From: SG8-39 sp032125995
GTDB taxonomy: Bacteria; Pseudomonadota; Gammaproteobacteria; Burkholderiales; SG8-39
Direction: 5' to 3'
Length of the DNA stretch: 14,443 bases
NCBI GenBank assembly: GCA_032125995.1
Contig: JAQBBQ010000057.1
Location: 1 to 14,443, forward strand
Position numbers and translations under genes: made by a program. Shown one piece after another: positions 14,260-14,443 of the stretch (its first letter is position 1; every line of letters starts with the position of its first letter). Under the pieces are notes generated by a model. That model saw only the letters and a program-made list of their open reading frames with translations. It did not search any database and had not been told where the DNA came from.

Positions 14260-14443
14260 TCAGCCGTTCAGGCTGCGCTTGTCGACCGCGAGCGCCGCTT
14301 CGCGCATCACCTCCGACATCGACGGATGCGCATGGCAGATCCGCGCGATGTCTTCCGAACTCGCGCCGAATTCCATCGCCATCACCGCCTCGGCGATCAG
14401 CTCCGAGGCCTGGCCGCCGATTGCGTGCACCCCGAGGACGCGG
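14260..14443 (-). CDS. lpdA: Dihydrolipoamide dehydrogenase (E3), C-terminal end, cut by the window edge
   Basis: The last 61 codons of the gene on the minus strand. The sequence runs RVLGVHAIGGQASELIAEAV and then CHAHPSMSEVMREAAL, ending DKRSLNG. The HAHPSMSE stretch holds the catalytic His-Glu pair of the interface domain of pyridine nucleotide disulphide oxidoreductases, specifically the E3 subunit of 2-oxoacid dehydrogenase complexes. It converges on the secretion operon with 13 bases between stops and no terminator seen. It is unrelated in function to the secretion genes. Confidence 0.92.
   Translation of the reverse strand, partial: RVLGVHAIGGQASELIAEAVMAMEFGASSEDIARICHAHPSMSEVMREAALAVDKRSLNG

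Overview
This 14.4 kb window comes from a GC-rich Gram-negative chromosome. Outer-membrane secretion parts, a lipidated secretin and a dihydrolipoamide dehydrogenase end all fit a betaproteobacterium (Burkholderiales or Rhodocyclales type). That placement is inferred from gene content and base composition, not from a marker gene. The window is almost wholly coding; the longest gene-free stretch is about 170 bases. I see no rRNA, tRNA, CRISPR array, insertion sequence or phage gene.

Left part (1-4895). A TpsB/ShlB-FhaC type two-partner secretion pore enters from the left edge, missing its first codons. Facing it is a leftward pair: a DUF928 protein and a large exported TPR-CHAT protein with the His/Cys dyad of clan CD peptidases. 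The stop codons of the TpsB and DUF928 genes overlap. TpsB, DUF928 and CHAT-TPR proteins tend to be found together, so this looks like one cassette whose exoprotein gene probably lies to the left of the window.

Middle and right part (4941-14246). This is a non-canonical type II secretion/type IV pilus hybrid. It matches my memory of what subsystem annotations call 'predicted secretion system X'. A GspC/PilP-like inner-membrane protein is read leftward. Across a 139-bp divergent promoter region, a tightly packed rightward operon encodes GspG, GspF, GspE, a PilM/GspL-like protein, a PilN-like protein, a PilO/GspM-like protein, a TPR-lipoprotein secretin (GspD) and three further pseudopilins. 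Most junctions overlap by 1-20 bases, so translation is probably coupled. Together these make an ATPase (E), a platform (F), an alignment complex (PilM/N/O-like plus C/P-like), an outer-membrane channel (D) and a short pseudopilus (G plus three). No prepilin peptidase gene is present, so PilD must be supplied from elsewhere.

The main anomaly is an in-frame TAG at 11856-11858 that splits the secretin gene between its N0 and N1 domains, while the frame and homology continue on both sides. Either the machine is newly disabled, the codon is read through, or the base is a sequencing error. The right edge (14260-14443) holds the C-terminus of a convergent dihydrolipoamide dehydrogenase gene.

Other points of interest are the palindromic motif in the divergent promoter region, a last pseudopilin that lacks Glu5, an in-frame 24-bp repeat in the GspC/PilP-like gene, and the co-directional arrangement of the secretion gene with the CHAT-DUF928 pair.
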